Below are positions 1 through 7,858 of a stretch of 32,042 nucleotides of DNA, piece after piece. This DNA is from Nitrospinota bacterium (GTDB lineage Bacteria; UBA8248), in NCBI GenBank assembly GCA_026706735.1, contig JAPOYD010000109.1, forward strand, positions 1 through 32,042, read 5' to 3'. The notes below the pieces were generated by a model that was not told the DNA's origin, did not search any database, and saw nothing but the letters and a program-made list of their open reading frames with translations. Position numbers and translations under genes: made by a program. Position 1 is the stretch's first letter, and every line of letters starts with the position of its first letter.

Positions 1-1
1 C

Positions 2-574
2 CACGGGAAGAACGGCGAAGGCGGCGTGGGCCTCCCCCTGAACCTGCAAAGCTTCCTGTCCGTCGCCCCCGAAGGGTACATCCGCCGCTCCATTTTCTAT
101 GGGCGGTTGCCGCGCCAGATGATCCCGTACGGGACTTTCCTGAAAAAAGAAGACATCGAAGCCATCGCGACCTATGTGCGCAGCTGGCAACTGCGCGACT
201 ATGTAGGGATCGATCAAAAACGGGTGGCGGGCTCCGTATCACGCGGAAAGCTCTTCTTCGACGGGATGTGCTCCGGTTGTCATGGGCGGGACGGCCTCGG
301 CGGCCCACAGGTGGGCGGCGGGCACGTGACAAACGCCATGGCGGGCTACGCCGGACCCGCCCTGAACAACCAGGGCTTTCTCAAGTCCGCCACCGACGGC
401 TACATCAAGGCGACGATGATGCAGGGCCGGGTCGGCACGCCGATGGGCGCCTACCTCAAAGGAAAGCAGGGCATGGTGGAGCTGACCGAGGAGGAGATTA
501 ACGACATCGTCGCCTACATCCGCACCTGGGAAAAACGCGATTCGGGACCCGTAGACCCCTGGAGGGACAAGTGA
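2..574 (+). CDS. Di-haem c-type cytochrome, 5' end missing
   Basis: The reading frame is open to the window edge, so the N-terminus is missing. The first visible residue is a His followed by Gly, which fits the last residue of a first CxxCH haem motif lying just outside. That domain has a candidate axial Met in RQMIPYG. A second domain has a complete CSGCH motif at 269-283 and a candidate axial Met in GTPMGAY. The visible part is therefore two tandem class I cytochrome c domains ending in acidic and basic residues. The stop TGA overlaps the ATG of the NapA-like gene, so the two are translationally coupled. It probably passes electrons to or from the molybdoenzyme in the periplasm. It does not look like NapB. 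The GTG at 26 is internal to the first domain and is not the real start. Confidence 0.85.
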   Translation, partial: HGKNGEGGVGLPLNLQSFLSVAPEGYIRRSIFYGRLPRQMIPYGTFLKKEDIEAIATYVRSWQLRDYVGIDQKRVAGSVSRGKLFFDGMCSGCHGRDGLGGPQVGGGHVTNAMAGYAGPALNNQGFLKSATDGYIKATMMQGRVGTPMGAYLKGKQGMVELTEEEINDIVAYIRTWEKRDSGPVDPWRDK

Positions 575-3210
575 TGCCGAAGTTCAATCGCCGCAAGTTT
601 TTGCAAACGTCCACCGCGCTGGCCACCGGACTCGCCATGGGCGGAAGCCTGACCCGTGAGAAGGAGTTGTTTCAACTCGTCACAGATGCGGAAGGCGCCC
701 AGGACACGCGGAAGCTGGTGCCCACGCAATGCCCTTACTGCGGCGTGGGATGCCACACCTACTACGTCGTCGAGAACGAGAAGATCGTGGCGTGCATCCC
801 GGACAAGGACTCCCCCGTCAACCTGGGTCTGCAGTGCATCAAGGGCCTCACGGCCGCGGAGTCGCTCTATGTCGACCGGTTGGAGGAGGTCCTGATCCGA
901 AAGGACATGTCCAACCCGCTGACCGGGCACGTCTCGAAGACGAAAGGGCGCTTCGACAAGGATGTCTTCCGCGTCGGCACGTGGGAAGAGGGCATGGAGG
1001 TCGTCTCCAACATGGTCGTCGGGGTCGTGAAGAAGCACGGGGGAAACTCCGTCGGGATCTACCAGTCCGGCCAGTTGACCATGGAGGAGCAATGGCTGGA
1101 CAACATCTTCTACAAGGGCGTCCTCCAGTCGAACAGCATCGAGGCCAACGCCCGGATGTGCATGACCTCGGCCGTGACGGGCTACATTCACAGCCTCGGA
1201 AGCGACCATCCGCCGGGGAACTATTCCGATATCGAAGACGCCGACTTCATCAATCACTGGGGCCACAACGCGCGCGGGTCGCACCCCGTCCTGTTCTGGC
1301 GCGTGGCGGCCACCAAGGAGAAGCGGAACATCCCGACCATGGTGGTCGACCCGCGCTACACCGGGACCATGGACGGCTACGCCCAGATCAACCCCAACAA
1401 CAGCCTCTCGATCACCATCCGCCCAAACGGCGACCTCTCGCTTCAGAACGCCATCGCCCACGTCCTGATGAAGGAGTTCCCCCAGGCCGTGGACGAGGCC
1501 TTCATCCGGCAGCACACGGACGGGTTCGACGGTTACCGCGAAGGCATCATGGCCCGCTACAGCCCGGAGCAGGTCATCGATCGGACGGGGATCGCCCCTT
1601 CCGTGGTCAGGCGCATAGCCTCGATCTGGGCGGACGCGACCCTGAAGGGGAAACGCCGCAAGAAAGGCGGCGTCCTCTCTTTCTGGGGGATCGGGTACAA
1701 CCAGTCGCTCCACGGGCAGCACCGCAACATCAACATCATCAACCTCCATCTGCTGACCGGGAACATCGGCCGGCCGGGCGCCGGCCCGTTCTCCATGACG
1801 GGGCAGCCCAACGCCATGAGCGAGCGCTTGATGGGCGGCCTCACCGGACGGCTCCCGTTCAACGAGGGCATCAAGAACGCCGCGCACCGCAAGAAGATCA
1901 ACGAGGCCTGGGGCCTCCCGCCGGGCCGGCTCGACGTCACCGCCAAAGCCCCGAACAAGGGCATGACCATCGGCATGTTCGAGCGCGCCATGAAGGGTGA
2001 CATCAAGGTGATGCAGTTCGCCTACGCCACCCACGTGGATCTGCCCGAGGTCGACACCCTCATCCGGCCCGCCATCACCAAGACGTTCACCTACATGGTG
2101 GAAGCCTACCGGCACGCCCCGAACCTCCTCTACGGCGACGTCATCTTCCCCGCCGCCACCCACGGGGAGAAATGGGGAGTGTACCAGAACAGCGAGCGGA
2201 AGATGTACGTCACGGACAAGGCCATGGAGCCGCCCAAAAACTGCAGGCCCGATCTGGACGTCATCATCGACGAGGGCAAGTCCATCGCCACGAAGCTCGG
2301 CCTGGACGCGGAGAAGATATTCCCCTACGAGAGGAAGGCGGATGGCTTCTATGACCCCGAAGAGGTCTACCGGGACATCATCCGGGCCAGCAAGGGATCG
2401 GATGCGGATTTGACGGGGATGCTTGAGGTGGAAAAGCGGGACAAACTCTCCCCCTACGAGCAGCTCAGAAAGCGCAAGGGAATCTTTTATCCCGCCCCGA
2501 CCTACGAAATCGCCAAAAAGGGAGGAATCCCGCGCAAGTACATGGCGCAGGAGACCGGCTGGGCGGACAAGCCCTACAGCGCCTTCCGGCGCAAGAACGG
2601 CAGGGCGAAGTTCAAGCTCACCGAGCAGGACTACTCGCGCGCCAAGGAGTTGACGGACATCTTCGCGAAAGCGGGCAAGGACCCGAATTTCTACGCCGTG
2701 GACCATTACGACGTGCTTATCGAGATGCGCGATGCCGGGTTGACGCCGGAACTGCCGGATTTCGACTACTACGGAAAATCCATGGCGGAGATCAAGAAGG
2801 CCGACAAGTACCCGTTCTGGCTGAACCTGGGCGTCGTCTTCGAACACTTCCACACCACCAAGACGATCCGGGCGGCCACCACCCGCCGGCTGGTGCCGGA
2901 GCAGTATCTCGAAATGAATCCCCGCGACGCCCGGCGGCTCGGAATCGAGGATGGGGAATGGGTCCGGGTCGTGACGCCGCGGGGCAGCTACGAGGCGCGG
3001 GCCAGCATCGGCACGAAGAGCAAGGTCAAGCCCGCGCGCAACAAGGTGATGCCGGGTCAGGTGTTCTCCCCGTGGAACCTTTCCGTCGCGGACAGCGCGG
3101 ATCCCAAGAAGAACCGCTGGCTCGTCAACGCGGTCACGCACCGGGCTTTCGACCCGGTATCCGGCCAGGCGGACTTCAAGCACGTGAAAGCGAGGATCGA
3201 GAAGATCTAG
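574..3210 (+). CDS. napA: NapA-type periplasmic molybdopterin oxidoreductase (nitrate reductase-like)
   Basis: The 878-residue protein has a Tat signal (NRRKFLQ, residues 5-11) and an N-terminal [4Fe-4S] site at Cys53, Cys56, Cys60 and Cys88, followed by the conserved Lys90 of the CIKG motif. Cys196 in RMCMTSA lies where NapA has its molybdenum-ligating Cys. GQPNAMSER and a C-terminal ADFKHVKARIEKI also match the NapA family, which reduces nitrate to nitrite in the periplasm with bis-MGD. It is about 50 residues longer than typical NapA. ATG 574 is preferred over GTG 571 because GGAGG at 561-565 lies eight bases upstream. It is followed by NapG-, NapH- and NapF-like genes, but no napB, napC or napD is in the window. 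The region around the substrate funnel (GHNARGSHPVLF) is divergent, so the substrate could be something other than nitrate. Confidence 0.85.
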   Translation: MPKFNRRKFLQTSTALATGLAMGGSLTREKELFQLVTDAEGAQDTRKLVPTQCPYCGVGCHTYYVVENEKIVACIPDKDSPVNLGLQCIKGLTAAESLYVDRLEEVLIRKDMSNPLTGHVSKTKGRFDKDVFRVGTWEEGMEVVSNMVVGVVKKHGGNSVGIYQSGQLTMEEQWLDNIFYKGVLQSNSIEANARMCMTSAVTGYIHSLGSDHPPGNYSDIEDADFINHWGHNARGSHPVLFWRVAATKEKRNIPTMVVDPRYTGTMDGYAQINPNNSLSITIRPNGDLSLQNAIAHVLMKEFPQAVDEAFIRQHTDGFDGYREGIMARYSPEQVIDRTGIAPSVVRRIASIWADATLKGKRRKKGGVLSFWGIGYNQSLHGQHRNINIINLHLLTGNIGRPGAGPFSMTGQPNAMSERLMGGLTGRLPFNEGIKNAAHRKKINEAWGLPPGRLDVTAKAPNKGMTIGMFERAMKGDIKVMQFAYATHVDLPEVDTLIRPAITKTFTYMVEAYRHAPNLLYGDVIFPAATHGEKWGVYQNSERKMYVTDKAMEPPKNCRPDLDVIIDEGKSIATKLGLDAEKIFPYERKADGFYDPEEVYRDIIRASKGSDADLTGMLEVEKRDKLSPYEQLRKRKGIFYPAPTYEIAKKGGIPRKYMAQETGWADKPYSAFRRKNGRAKFKLTEQDYSRAKELTDIFAKAGKDPNFYAVDHYDVLIEMRDAGLTPELPDFDYYGKSMAEIKKADKYPFWLNLGVVFEHFHTTKTIRAATTRRLVPEQYLEMNPRDARRLGIEDGEWVRVVTPRGSYEARASIGTKSKVKPARNKVMPGQVFSPWNLSVADSADPKKNRWLVNAVTHRAFDPVSGQADFKHVKARIEKI

Positions 3211-3294
3211 ACCTCCGGTGAACCGGGAGAGATGGGGAAGGAATTCTCTCCTTCCCCGCCTCTCGGGGCCTGGAGATTTTGGGGAGTCGGGAAA

Positions 3295-3885
3295 ATGGGC
3301 CTGAACAGACGCATGTTCCTCATGGCGGGGGCGGCGGCGCTCACAGGCGTCGCTTCGGTGCTCGCGACCGGACGGAGGAGTTTCGCGAGGGCCGCTTCGC
3401 GTTTTCGCCGTCTCCTCCGCCCGCCCGGGGCACTGAGCGAGCAGGAGTTCCTCGATCGGTGCATCCGCTGCGCGAGGTGCGCCGCCGTCTGCCCGAACAC
3501 CGCCATTCAGATGACCGGGTTCGGACAGGGCCTTCGAAACCTCAACACGCCCTACATCGTCCCCCGCGAACAGGCCTGCATGCTCTGCATGAAGTGCACC
3601 GAGGTCTGCCCGACGGGCGCCTTGACCCAGATCGTTGCAGACGCCGACGCCGTCCTCACCCAGGTCAAGATGGGACGCGCGGTGGTGGATCAGGCCATGT
3701 GCTACTCCTACCAAGGGCGCACCTGCGGGGTGTGCATCCGCGCCTGTCCTTTCCCGGGGGTGGCCATGAAGACGGGCATGTACGAGCAGCCCATCGTGAC
3801 GGACGCCTGCGTGGGCTGCGGGCTCTGCGAGCGCGCCTGCATCCACGTCCCCCAGGCAATCCGAATCGTCCCGGCGGAGTCCTGA
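3295..3885 (+). CDS. napG: NapG-like Tat-exported ferredoxin with four [4Fe-4S] motifs
   Basis: The 196-residue protein begins with a Tat motif (NRRMFLM) and a hydrophobic stretch. Four Cys clusters follow: CIRCARCAAVCP, CMLCMKCTEVCP, a CYSYQGRTCGVCIRACP type, and CVGCGLCERAC. This is the NapG pattern of a periplasmic polyferredoxin that works with membrane NapH to move quinol electrons toward NapA. ATG 3295 is chosen because GGGGAG at 3281-3286 lies upstream and because the Tat motif then falls at the N-terminus; an in-frame ATG at 3232 would add 21 unlikely residues. The stop is four bases before the next gene, so the two are in one operon. It is slightly shorter than typical NapG. Confidence 0.85.
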   Translation: MGLNRRMFLMAGAAALTGVASVLATGRRSFARAASRFRRLLRPPGALSEQEFLDRCIRCARCAAVCPNTAIQMTGFGQGLRNLNTPYIVPREQACMLCMKCTEVCPTGALTQIVADADAVLTQVKMGRAVVDQAMCYSYQGRTCGVCIRACPFPGVAMKTGMYEQPIVTDACVGCGLCERACIHVPQAIRIVPAES

Positions 3886-3889
3886 TACC

Positions 3890-5413
3890 GTGGTGCGCTG
3901 GCTCAGAAGAGGGATTCAGCTGGGGGCCCTCGGCCTGCTCCTGGCCGTGCCCGCCCTGAATTACGGGGGGATCCTCTATCAGCAGTACGGCAAGAACGGC
4001 TATCACAAGATATCCCTGACGGGAACCGTTTTCGAGCAATGGCTCTACCACTTGTTTTCGATCACCCTCGGCCGCCTGACGGATCCCGCCGTCCGTTCGA
4101 TGGACTGGGTGGGCAATTTCGGGTCGTTCTCCGTCTTCGGATTCCCGATTCTCGATCCGGTGGTCGCGGCGGAGACCGTGCTCCGCTCCCCGGGCGTCTG
4201 GCTGGCTCTCCTGGCGGGGGCCGCGCTCCCGGTCCTCGTGGCCGTCGTCCTCGGACGGATCTTCTGCGGGTGGGTCTGCCCGGTGAATACCCTCCTGGAG
4301 GGATTCGACCTCCTCAGACGGCGCGCGCTGCCGAAGATCGGGGTCCGCCCGCCGGACCTCGTCGTCCCCCGGTGGGCCAAGTGGGTACTGCTCTTCTTAG
4401 GACTTGGCGCGGCGGTCGCCTTCGACGTCGCCCTCTGGGCGAACCTCCTCCCCCACGTTCAGATCGGGCGGGACGTGTTCTCCCTCATGGTGTTCGGCGT
4501 CACCAACGGCGGCGTCCTGATTTTCTCAGGCGTCATCCTGGGCGAGCTGCTCCTTTCCCGCCGGGCCTGGTGCCGCTCCCTCTGCCCGACCGGCGCGCTG
4601 CTGGGCCTCTTCGGCTCGCTGGCCCCCTATCGGGTGCGAAAGGCCGAGCGCGCCTGCATCGACGGCTGCACGGCCTGTGCGAGAGCCTGCCCAATGGGAG
4701 TCAATCCGGCGGAGCCGTTCTCCCTGGCCGAATGTTACAACTGTGGAGTCTGTACGGCCGCGTGCCCCGCCGACCTCCTGACCCTGGGATTCGCCCCCTC
4801 CCCGAGACGCTTTCCGGCCCGGCTCCTCTCCCGGTTGAGAAAAGGTGTCTCTCTGGGTTTGGGGGCGGCGCTGCTCCTGATCCCGCTCACCGCTTCCGGC
4901 CACCACATGCGGGGAAAGCCCCATTACGGCTATGCAGAGAATTACCCCCAAATCCCCACGCGCGAAACGCGCGTCCGGGTCGGCCGTTATGACATCACGG
5001 TGGTGAGCTATTTTTTCGAGGGGCTGCGCCGGCAAACTTCGGACACGCCGGACGACGTGCAGTTCTACGTCAGCCTCACGGACGCCCGGACCGGCCAGAG
5101 CTACACGGGCCCCCTGACCATCGAGGTGCGCCGGGGGAAGACCCGGCTCGCGGTCTTCCAGCACGACCGGCCTTTCGAGGAAGCCGTGTACCGGGTCCGC
5201 CAGTCGGTGCCGGGACCGGGGCTTTATGACTTGAGGCTCGTGGCCGACGAGTTCCAGGGGTCCGTCTCGGTCGAAGTCTGGGGCGATACCGTCTCATGGA
5301 TGCCCTACGCGGCGACGGGCGGGGTCGTGCTGTTCGTCCTGCTCCTCTTTTTCCACCGGAGGCGAGCCCGCGCGGCCCGCCGGAGGAAGACGCATGCGGC
5401 AACCGGCGCGTAA
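3890..5413 (+). CDS. napH: NapH-like membrane polyferredoxin with extra C-terminal periplasmic domain
   Basis: The protein has 507 residues. The N-terminal half is NapH-like: several membrane segments, CxxxCP motifs at Cys126-Cys130 and Cys228-Cys232, then ferredoxin clusters at Cys256/260/263/267 and Cys282/285/288/292. NapH-family proteins sit in the inner membrane and help oxidise quinol for NapA. After residue about 310 comes another membrane segment, a His-rich GHHMRGKPHYGY stretch, a beta-rich region to about residue 470 and a last membrane segment with a basic tail. Typical NapH ends near residue 290, so this is a fusion. The extra domain resembles small FixH/YtkA-type periplasmic domains in general character only. 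The start is GTG 3890 (or GTG 3893) behind GGAG at 3876-3879. Confidence 0.8.
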   Translation: MVRWLRRGIQLGALGLLLAVPALNYGGILYQQYGKNGYHKISLTGTVFEQWLYHLFSITLGRLTDPAVRSMDWVGNFGSFSVFGFPILDPVVAAETVLRSPGVWLALLAGAALPVLVAVVLGRIFCGWVCPVNTLLEGFDLLRRRALPKIGVRPPDLVVPRWAKWVLLFLGLGAAVAFDVALWANLLPHVQIGRDVFSLMVFGVTNGGVLIFSGVILGELLLSRRAWCRSLCPTGALLGLFGSLAPYRVRKAERACIDGCTACARACPMGVNPAEPFSLAECYNCGVCTAACPADLLTLGFAPSPRRFPARLLSRLRKGVSLGLGAALLLIPLTASGHHMRGKPHYGYAENYPQIPTRETRVRVGRYDITVVSYFFEGLRRQTSDTPDDVQFYVSLTDARTGQSYTGPLTIEVRRGKTRLAVFQHDRPFEEAVYRVRQSVPGPGLYDLRLVADEFQGSVSVEVWGDTVSWMPYAATGGVVLFVLLLFFHRRRARAARRRKTHAATGA

Positions 5414-5474
5414 GACGACACAAACCCTGGTCTTTCTCCTGGTGCTTGCGACGCCGTCCCGGCGGCTGGTCTGA
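5394..5474 (+). CDS. Candidate 26-residue hydrophobic small ORF
   Basis: ATG 5394 follows a very strong ribosome-binding site (GGAGGAAG, 5382-5389) inside the 3' end of the napH-like gene. It encodes a short peptide with a basic N-terminus, a hydrophobic core (LVFLLVLA) and a basic tail, ending in TGA at 5472-5474. The next codon, GTG 5475, is in the same frame as the NapF-like protein, whose own ATG 5484 has no good ribosome-binding site. The ORF may be a small membrane peptide, a decayed exported protein, or a leader that couples translation of the NapF-like gene. I do not recognise a family. Confidence 0.4.
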   Translation: MRQPARKTTQTLVFLLVLATPSRRLV

Positions 5475-5483
5475 GTGTGCGCG

Positions 5484-6062
5484 ATGAAGCCGATTGAATT
5501 CGACCGGCGGGCCTTCCTTAAGAAGGGGCCTTTCGCCTTTATCCAGGCAGTTCTCACAGAGTCCCGAGCCGGGGGCGCCGAGGCGCCCCGGCCGCCGCTC
5601 CGGCCGCCGGGCGCGGCGCCCGAGAAGGAATTTCTCGATCTGTGCTGCGGCGTCGGCGCGTGCGCGGAGGTCTGCCCGGCGGAGGCCATCCGGCTGGTCC
5701 CAAGAGAGGACGATTCGGGAGGCCTCCATCCGGTCATCGTCCCCCAAGAGGCCGCCTGCATCGTCTGCGAGGACCTCGCCTGCATGAAGGCCTGCCCGAG
5801 CGGCGCCCTCTCCCTCGTTTCCCGCGAGGAAATCCGGATCGGACTCGCGCAGGTGAACCCCGACCGCTGTCTCGCGTGGAGCGGGACGGATCCGGGCTGC
5901 GACTATTGCGTAGACCGGTGCCCGCTCGGGATTCAAGCCATCCGGTTCGAGCGCGCCGGTACGGTCCGGGGCCCCCTAGTGGAGAAAGGGTGTATCGGGT
6001 GCGGCGTATGCGAGTATTTCTGCCCGGCGCAGCCCTCCGCCATCCGGGTGTACGGCTGCTGA
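5484..6062 (+). CDS. napF: NapF-like ferredoxin with four Cys clusters, the first one irregular
   Basis: The 192-residue protein has a Tat-like start (FDRRAFLKKG) but little hydrophobic core after it. Clusters two to four look usable: CIVCEDLACMKACP, CLAW...CDYCVDRCP and CIGCGVCEYFCP. The first, LDLCCGVGACAEVCP, has Cys at relative positions 0, 1, 6 and 10 where a standard cluster has 0, 3, 6 and 10, so its second ligand is displaced. NapF and NapG-type proteins feed electrons to or mature NapA. ATG 5484 is chosen over GTG 5475, but neither has a strong ribosome-binding site; translation may rely on the upstream small ORF ending at 5474. It is the last gene of the nap-like operon. Confidence 0.75.
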   Translation: MKPIEFDRRAFLKKGPFAFIQAVLTESRAGGAEAPRPPLRPPGAAPEKEFLDLCCGVGACAEVCPAEAIRLVPREDDSGGLHPVIVPQEAACIVCEDLACMKACPSGALSLVSREEIRIGLAQVNPDRCLAWSGTDPGCDYCVDRCPLGIQAIRFERAGTVRGPLVEKGCIGCGVCEYFCPAQPSAIRVYGC

Positions 6063-6444
6063 ATCCAGCCTGAAACATCCGGTTCCGCCTGCTGCACAGC
6101 GGTAGATGAATTGACGGAAACAAGTACCCTGCCCCTCGGAACGAAGCGGAAAATTCCCGCACATTCTCGAAAAGATGATTTTTCTCCGGCTACAGCCGGG
6201 AAAATGCAGGGTGTATGCCTCTCGAGGTATGCGTGCAACAAGGCAGGCCGCAACGTGATGCGGTTGACGAGGAAGCGCACCTTCACGGCTGAAGGCGGGG
6301 TCGCTCTGCGAGACGGATGATCCGGGTCCGGATTTGAAATCGGCTCCAGGCCTGTTACATTGCGCACTTTGTGCATGCGCCGCCGAGACAGTCAGACGGG
6401 CGCGCCGCGCTTCGACCATTGCTTGAGATGGAGACCGAATCCCC
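6063..6444 (+). other. Intergenic region between nap-like operon and MFS gene
   Basis: No credible gene is present in these 382 bases. They hold a copy of a short dispersed sequence at 6067-6090 (see the repeat entry) and a GC hairpin at 6186-6199 (CCGGCTACAGCCGG). The hairpin has T residues before it and A residues after it, the wrong order for an intrinsic terminator on either strand. The MFS promoter presumably lies in the last 100 bases, but I could not place convincing -35 and -10 boxes. Confidence 0.5.
6067..6090 (+). repeat. Short dispersed extragenic sequence, copy 1
   Basis: This 24-base sequence starts AGCCTGAAACATCC and ends GTTCCGCCT, four bases after the stop of the NapF-like gene. 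A near copy (about 21 matches, one gap) lies at 14896-14918, also just downstream of a stop codon. Two such matches in non-coding DNA are unlikely to be chance and suggest a small repeat family. Confidence 0.45.
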
Positions 6445-7680
6445 ATGAGCCGCGTTATCGCCACCGATATCCATCCCGGCCGTGGCGCCGTGCTCGTGGT
6501 GATCGTGGCCGGTTGTCTGATCTCGCTCATCGGATTCGGGATCCGGGGGAGCTTCGGGCTCTATCTCGAGCCGATGACGGTTTCGAACGGATGGTCGCGC
6601 CAGACCTTCGCGTTCGCGATGGCACTCCAGAACCTGTTGTGGGGAATCGGCGTCCCTGTCGCCGGGGCCATAGCAGACCGGTACGGACCGGCGCTGGTGA
6701 TCGTCTTTGGCACAATCGTCTACGCTATCGGCATTGCAGGCATGGCGGTGTCGGACAGCGGACTTGCACTCCAACTGAGCGGCGGCCTCCTCGTCGGCCT
6801 CGGGGTCGCGTTCACCTCGTTCTCACTCGTGCTCGCCGCCATCGCGCGGGTCGTGGGGCCGGAACGCCGCTCGCTCGCTCTCGGCTTCGGAGCCGCGGCC
6901 GGCTCGCTCGGCCAGGTGATCTTCTCACCCCTCACCCAGGCCCTGATATCGAGCTACGGCTGGTACGACTCGCTCTTGCTGATCTCTCTCATCACGCTGG
7001 CCATGATTCCGCTCGCGTTCACCCTGCGGGGCGCGGGCAAGGCAGTCGGCGAACCGGACTCAGGGCAGACCCTCGGGGAAGCTCTCAGCGAGGCGATGAG
7101 CCATCGCGGCTACGTGCTTCTCACCATCGGGTTCTTCGTGTGCGGATTCCACGTCGCGTTCATGGTCGTGCACTTCCCCGCCTACGTCACCGACCTCGGC
7201 CTCTCGCCGCATGTAGGCGCCTATGCGCTCTCGATCGTCGGGCTGGTCAACATCTTCGGCGCGTTCATGTCGGGCGCTATCGGTCAGCGGTTCAGCAAGA
7301 AGATGAGTCTTTCCGTCATCTACCTGGGCCGGGCGCTGGTCATCGTCGCGCTCCTGATGGCCCCGGCGAGGGACCTGACGATCTACCTGTTCGCCGCATC
7401 GATGGGGCTGCTGTGGCTTTCAACGGTCCCGCTGACCACCGGCATCGTCGCGCAGATCTTCGGGTTGAAATTCATGGCGACCCTCTTCGGCATCGTGTTC
7501 TTCGGCCATCAACTCGGAAGCTTCATCGGCGTATGGATGGGTGGGGTGATCTACGATCGCACCGGCTCGTACGACCTGATGTGGTGGGCTGCCGTGATCC
7601 TGGCGGTGTTCACGGCCATCCTCCATCTGGCCATTGACGAGAAGCCGGTCCCCCGTCTCGCGCTGGGTGAGGCTGAATAA
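6445..7680 (+). CDS. MFS transporter
   Basis: The 411-residue protein is hydrophobic throughout with about twelve predicted membrane segments. It has an MFS-like ADRYGPALV loop after the second segment and a long cytoplasmic loop around residues 195-220 (GKAVGEPDSGQTLGEALSEAM). This layout fits a major facilitator carrier of the oxalate/formate or monocarboxylate antiporter type. The substrate cannot be read from sequence. GGAG at 6430-6433 lies eleven bases before the ATG. It stands alone between the nap-like operon and the convergent HCM operon, so uptake or export of a small organic acid is possible but is only inference. Confidence 0.85.
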   Translation: MSRVIATDIHPGRGAVLVVIVAGCLISLIGFGIRGSFGLYLEPMTVSNGWSRQTFAFAMALQNLLWGIGVPVAGAIADRYGPALVIVFGTIVYAIGIAGMAVSDSGLALQLSGGLLVGLGVAFTSFSLVLAAIARVVGPERRSLALGFGAAAGSLGQVIFSPLTQALISSYGWYDSLLLISLITLAMIPLAFTLRGAGKAVGEPDSGQTLGEALSEAMSHRGYVLLTIGFFVCGFHVAFMVVHFPAYVTDLGLSPHVGAYALSIVGLVNIFGAFMSGAIGQRFSKKMSLSVIYLGRALVIVALLMAPARDLTIYLFAASMGLLWLSTVPLTTGIVAQIFGLKFMATLFGIVFFGHQLGSFIGVWMGGVIYDRTGSYDLMWWAAVILAVFTAILHLAIDEKPVPRLALGEAE

Positions 7681-7775
7681 GGCCCTTGCGATCCTGACAG
7701 ATAGAACAGGCGCATCCGCTGGCCAAGTAAGATAATTGAGAGAGCGCCAGGAGATTTAACTCTCATTACAGCGGG

Positions 7776-7853
7776 CTGTCGTTTGAATCAGAAAACAGGC
7801 GTTTCCCGGTAGGCGCCCCAGACCGGCTTCAGTTTCTCGACCATATCTCCCAT
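7776..7853. repeat. 78-bp direct repeat, copy A
   Basis: These 78 bases match 9133-9210 with four mismatches (74 of 78). The second copy is the 3' end of hcmA plus twelve bases beyond its stop. The two copies are in the same orientation and bracket the binding-protein gene at 7859-9052, so homologous recombination between them would delete that gene. Confidence 0.95.
7788..7853 (-). pseudogene. Remnant of a second hcmA 3' end
   Basis: Read on the minus strand, this piece encodes MGDMVEKLKPVWGAYRETPV plus a final Phe and TGA, the last 21 residues of the HcmA mutase with two substitutions (Ile to Met, Thr to Ala) and one silent change. It begins exactly where the upstream binding-protein gene ends: that gene's TGA at 7859-7861 runs into ATGATGATG. 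It is best read as the leftover of a duplicated mutase gene. A 23-residue peptide could still be translated from ATG 7859, but a function is unlikely. Confidence 0.85.
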
Positions 7854-7858
7854 CATCA

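Noticed and set aside
514-3846. A 1110-codon open frame on the minus strand opposite napA and napG
   Set aside because: It is a shadow of the GC-rich plus-strand genes, has no family features and no sensible start, and the plus-strand proteins are well supported.
5472-5486. The TGA before the NapF-like gene as a third selenocysteine codon
   Set aside because: The sequence before it is a short signal-like peptide with no active-site motif, and no Cys homologue is suggested; coupling of two ORFs is simpler.
6178-6204. Hairpin CCGGCTACAGCCGG as terminator of the nap-like operon
   Set aside because: T residues precede and A residues follow the stem, so neither strand has a T-run after the hairpin.
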